DNA of 6,653 nt, taken from the NCBI GenBank assembly GCA_003694465.1, contig RFKM01000066.1, positions 1 through 6,653 of the forward strand. The letters run 5' to 3'. Origin of the DNA: Alphaproteobacteria bacterium. Lineage in GTDB: Bacteria; Pseudomonadota; Alphaproteobacteria; Rhodobacterales; Rhodobacteraceae. Shown piece by piece: positions 6,316 to 6,653 of the stretch. Under the pieces are notes generated by a model. That model did no database searches. It had not been told where the DNA came from and worked only from the letters and a program-made list of their open reading frames with translations. The stretch's first letter is position 1. Each line of letters opens with the position of its first letter. The translations under genes and the position numbers were made by a program.

Positions 6316-6653
6316 ATGAGCGCCTCGCAGGAATTCGACCGGAATCTTTCCCTGCTGGCCGAACTGACACCCAAGGGCTTCGGTCTCGGGTTGCACATCC
6401 GTTTTGCTTCGGCGCACCGTCTGATCCAGACCTACGATCCGCGGTGGGTCGAACTCTATACCGAGCGCGGCTACATTCTCGCCGATCCGACGGTGTTCTG
6501 GGGGTTCGGCAACGACGGCGCCCGGCGCTGGTCGGAGATCGACCTGCCCGATCCGCACAACGTCCTCGGCCAGGCGGCGGAACATGGCCTGAAATACGGC
6601 GTTGTCGTTGCCTGCGGGCCGACGTCCTCGCGCTCGATCGGAGGGTTTGCCCG
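6316..6653 (+). CDS. LuxR-type regulator, autoinducer-binding domain (3' end beyond window)
   Basis: This is the N-terminal part (112 full codons) of a probable LuxR/TraR-family transcription factor, which would bind an acyl-homoserine lactone or a related ligand and act through a C-terminal helix-turn-helix not included here. The visible residues W44, Y48, D57, P58 and W72 have the same spacing as the ligand-pocket residues W57, Y61, D70, P71 and W85 of TraR, in the context WVELYTERGYILADPTVFW. The G95 in KYGVVV may be the counterpart of the conserved later glycine. The ATG at 6316 is preceded by GGGAG (6306-6310), five bases away. It sits after the rplQ terminator and so is likely an independent unit. 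No synthase gene is visible, but the downstream side cannot be seen, so it may be either a solo regulator or half of a LuxI/LuxR pair. Whether it truly binds a lactone is inferred. Confidence 0.85.
   Translation, partial: MSASQEFDRNLSLLAELTPKGFGLGLHIRFASAHRLIQTYDPRWVELYTERGYILADPTVFWGFGNDGARRWSEIDLPDPHNVLGQAAEHGLKYGVVVACGPTSSRSIGGFA

Overview
The window is an ordinary but informative stretch of GC-rich chromosome from an alphaproteobacterium, most likely of the Rhodobacter/Paracoccus group (Rhodobacterales). Three things point there: the gene order rpmD-rplO-secY-adk-rpsM-rpsK-rpoA-rplQ with rpsD (S4) missing between rpsK and rpoA; an RpoA that starts [12 protein letters not shown] and is 338 residues long; and an adenylate kinase with a four-cysteine metal-binding LID, known from Paracoccus. 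All genes lie on the + strand.

Layout: the 3' part of rpsE (S5) and rpmD (L30) end the upstream spc-type block, which closes with a terminator-like hairpin at 731-760. A 227-base gap with a promoter candidate and a possible ribosome-site hairpin leads into rplO (L15). A 103-base gap with a GC palindrome and a strong 14-bp hairpin leads into secY. secY and adk overlap as ATGA. A 178-base structured leader precedes rpsM (S13), which starts at TTG, followed closely by rpsK (S11). A 12-bp terminator-like hairpin separates rpsK from rpoA. A further 115-base gap with an imperfect hairpin leads to rplQ (L17). A GC hairpin with five T ends the block at 6219. The last 338 bases begin a LuxR-type regulator with an acyl-homoserine-lactone-type binding domain, cut off by the window end.

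The genes serve ribosome assembly (S5, L30, L15, S13, S11, L17), transcription (RNA polymerase alpha), membrane protein export (SecY) and nucleotide energy balance (Adk), so coordinated growth-rate control is expected. I see no undescribed multi-gene system, mobile element, CRISPR array or RNA gene. No stretch over 300 bases lacks a gene. The real interest is between the genes: every gap over 100 bases holds a hairpin, and several hold promoter candidates. This suggests that what looks like one superoperon is split into separately tuned segments. All structure and promoter calls were made by eye, without folding energies or transcript data.
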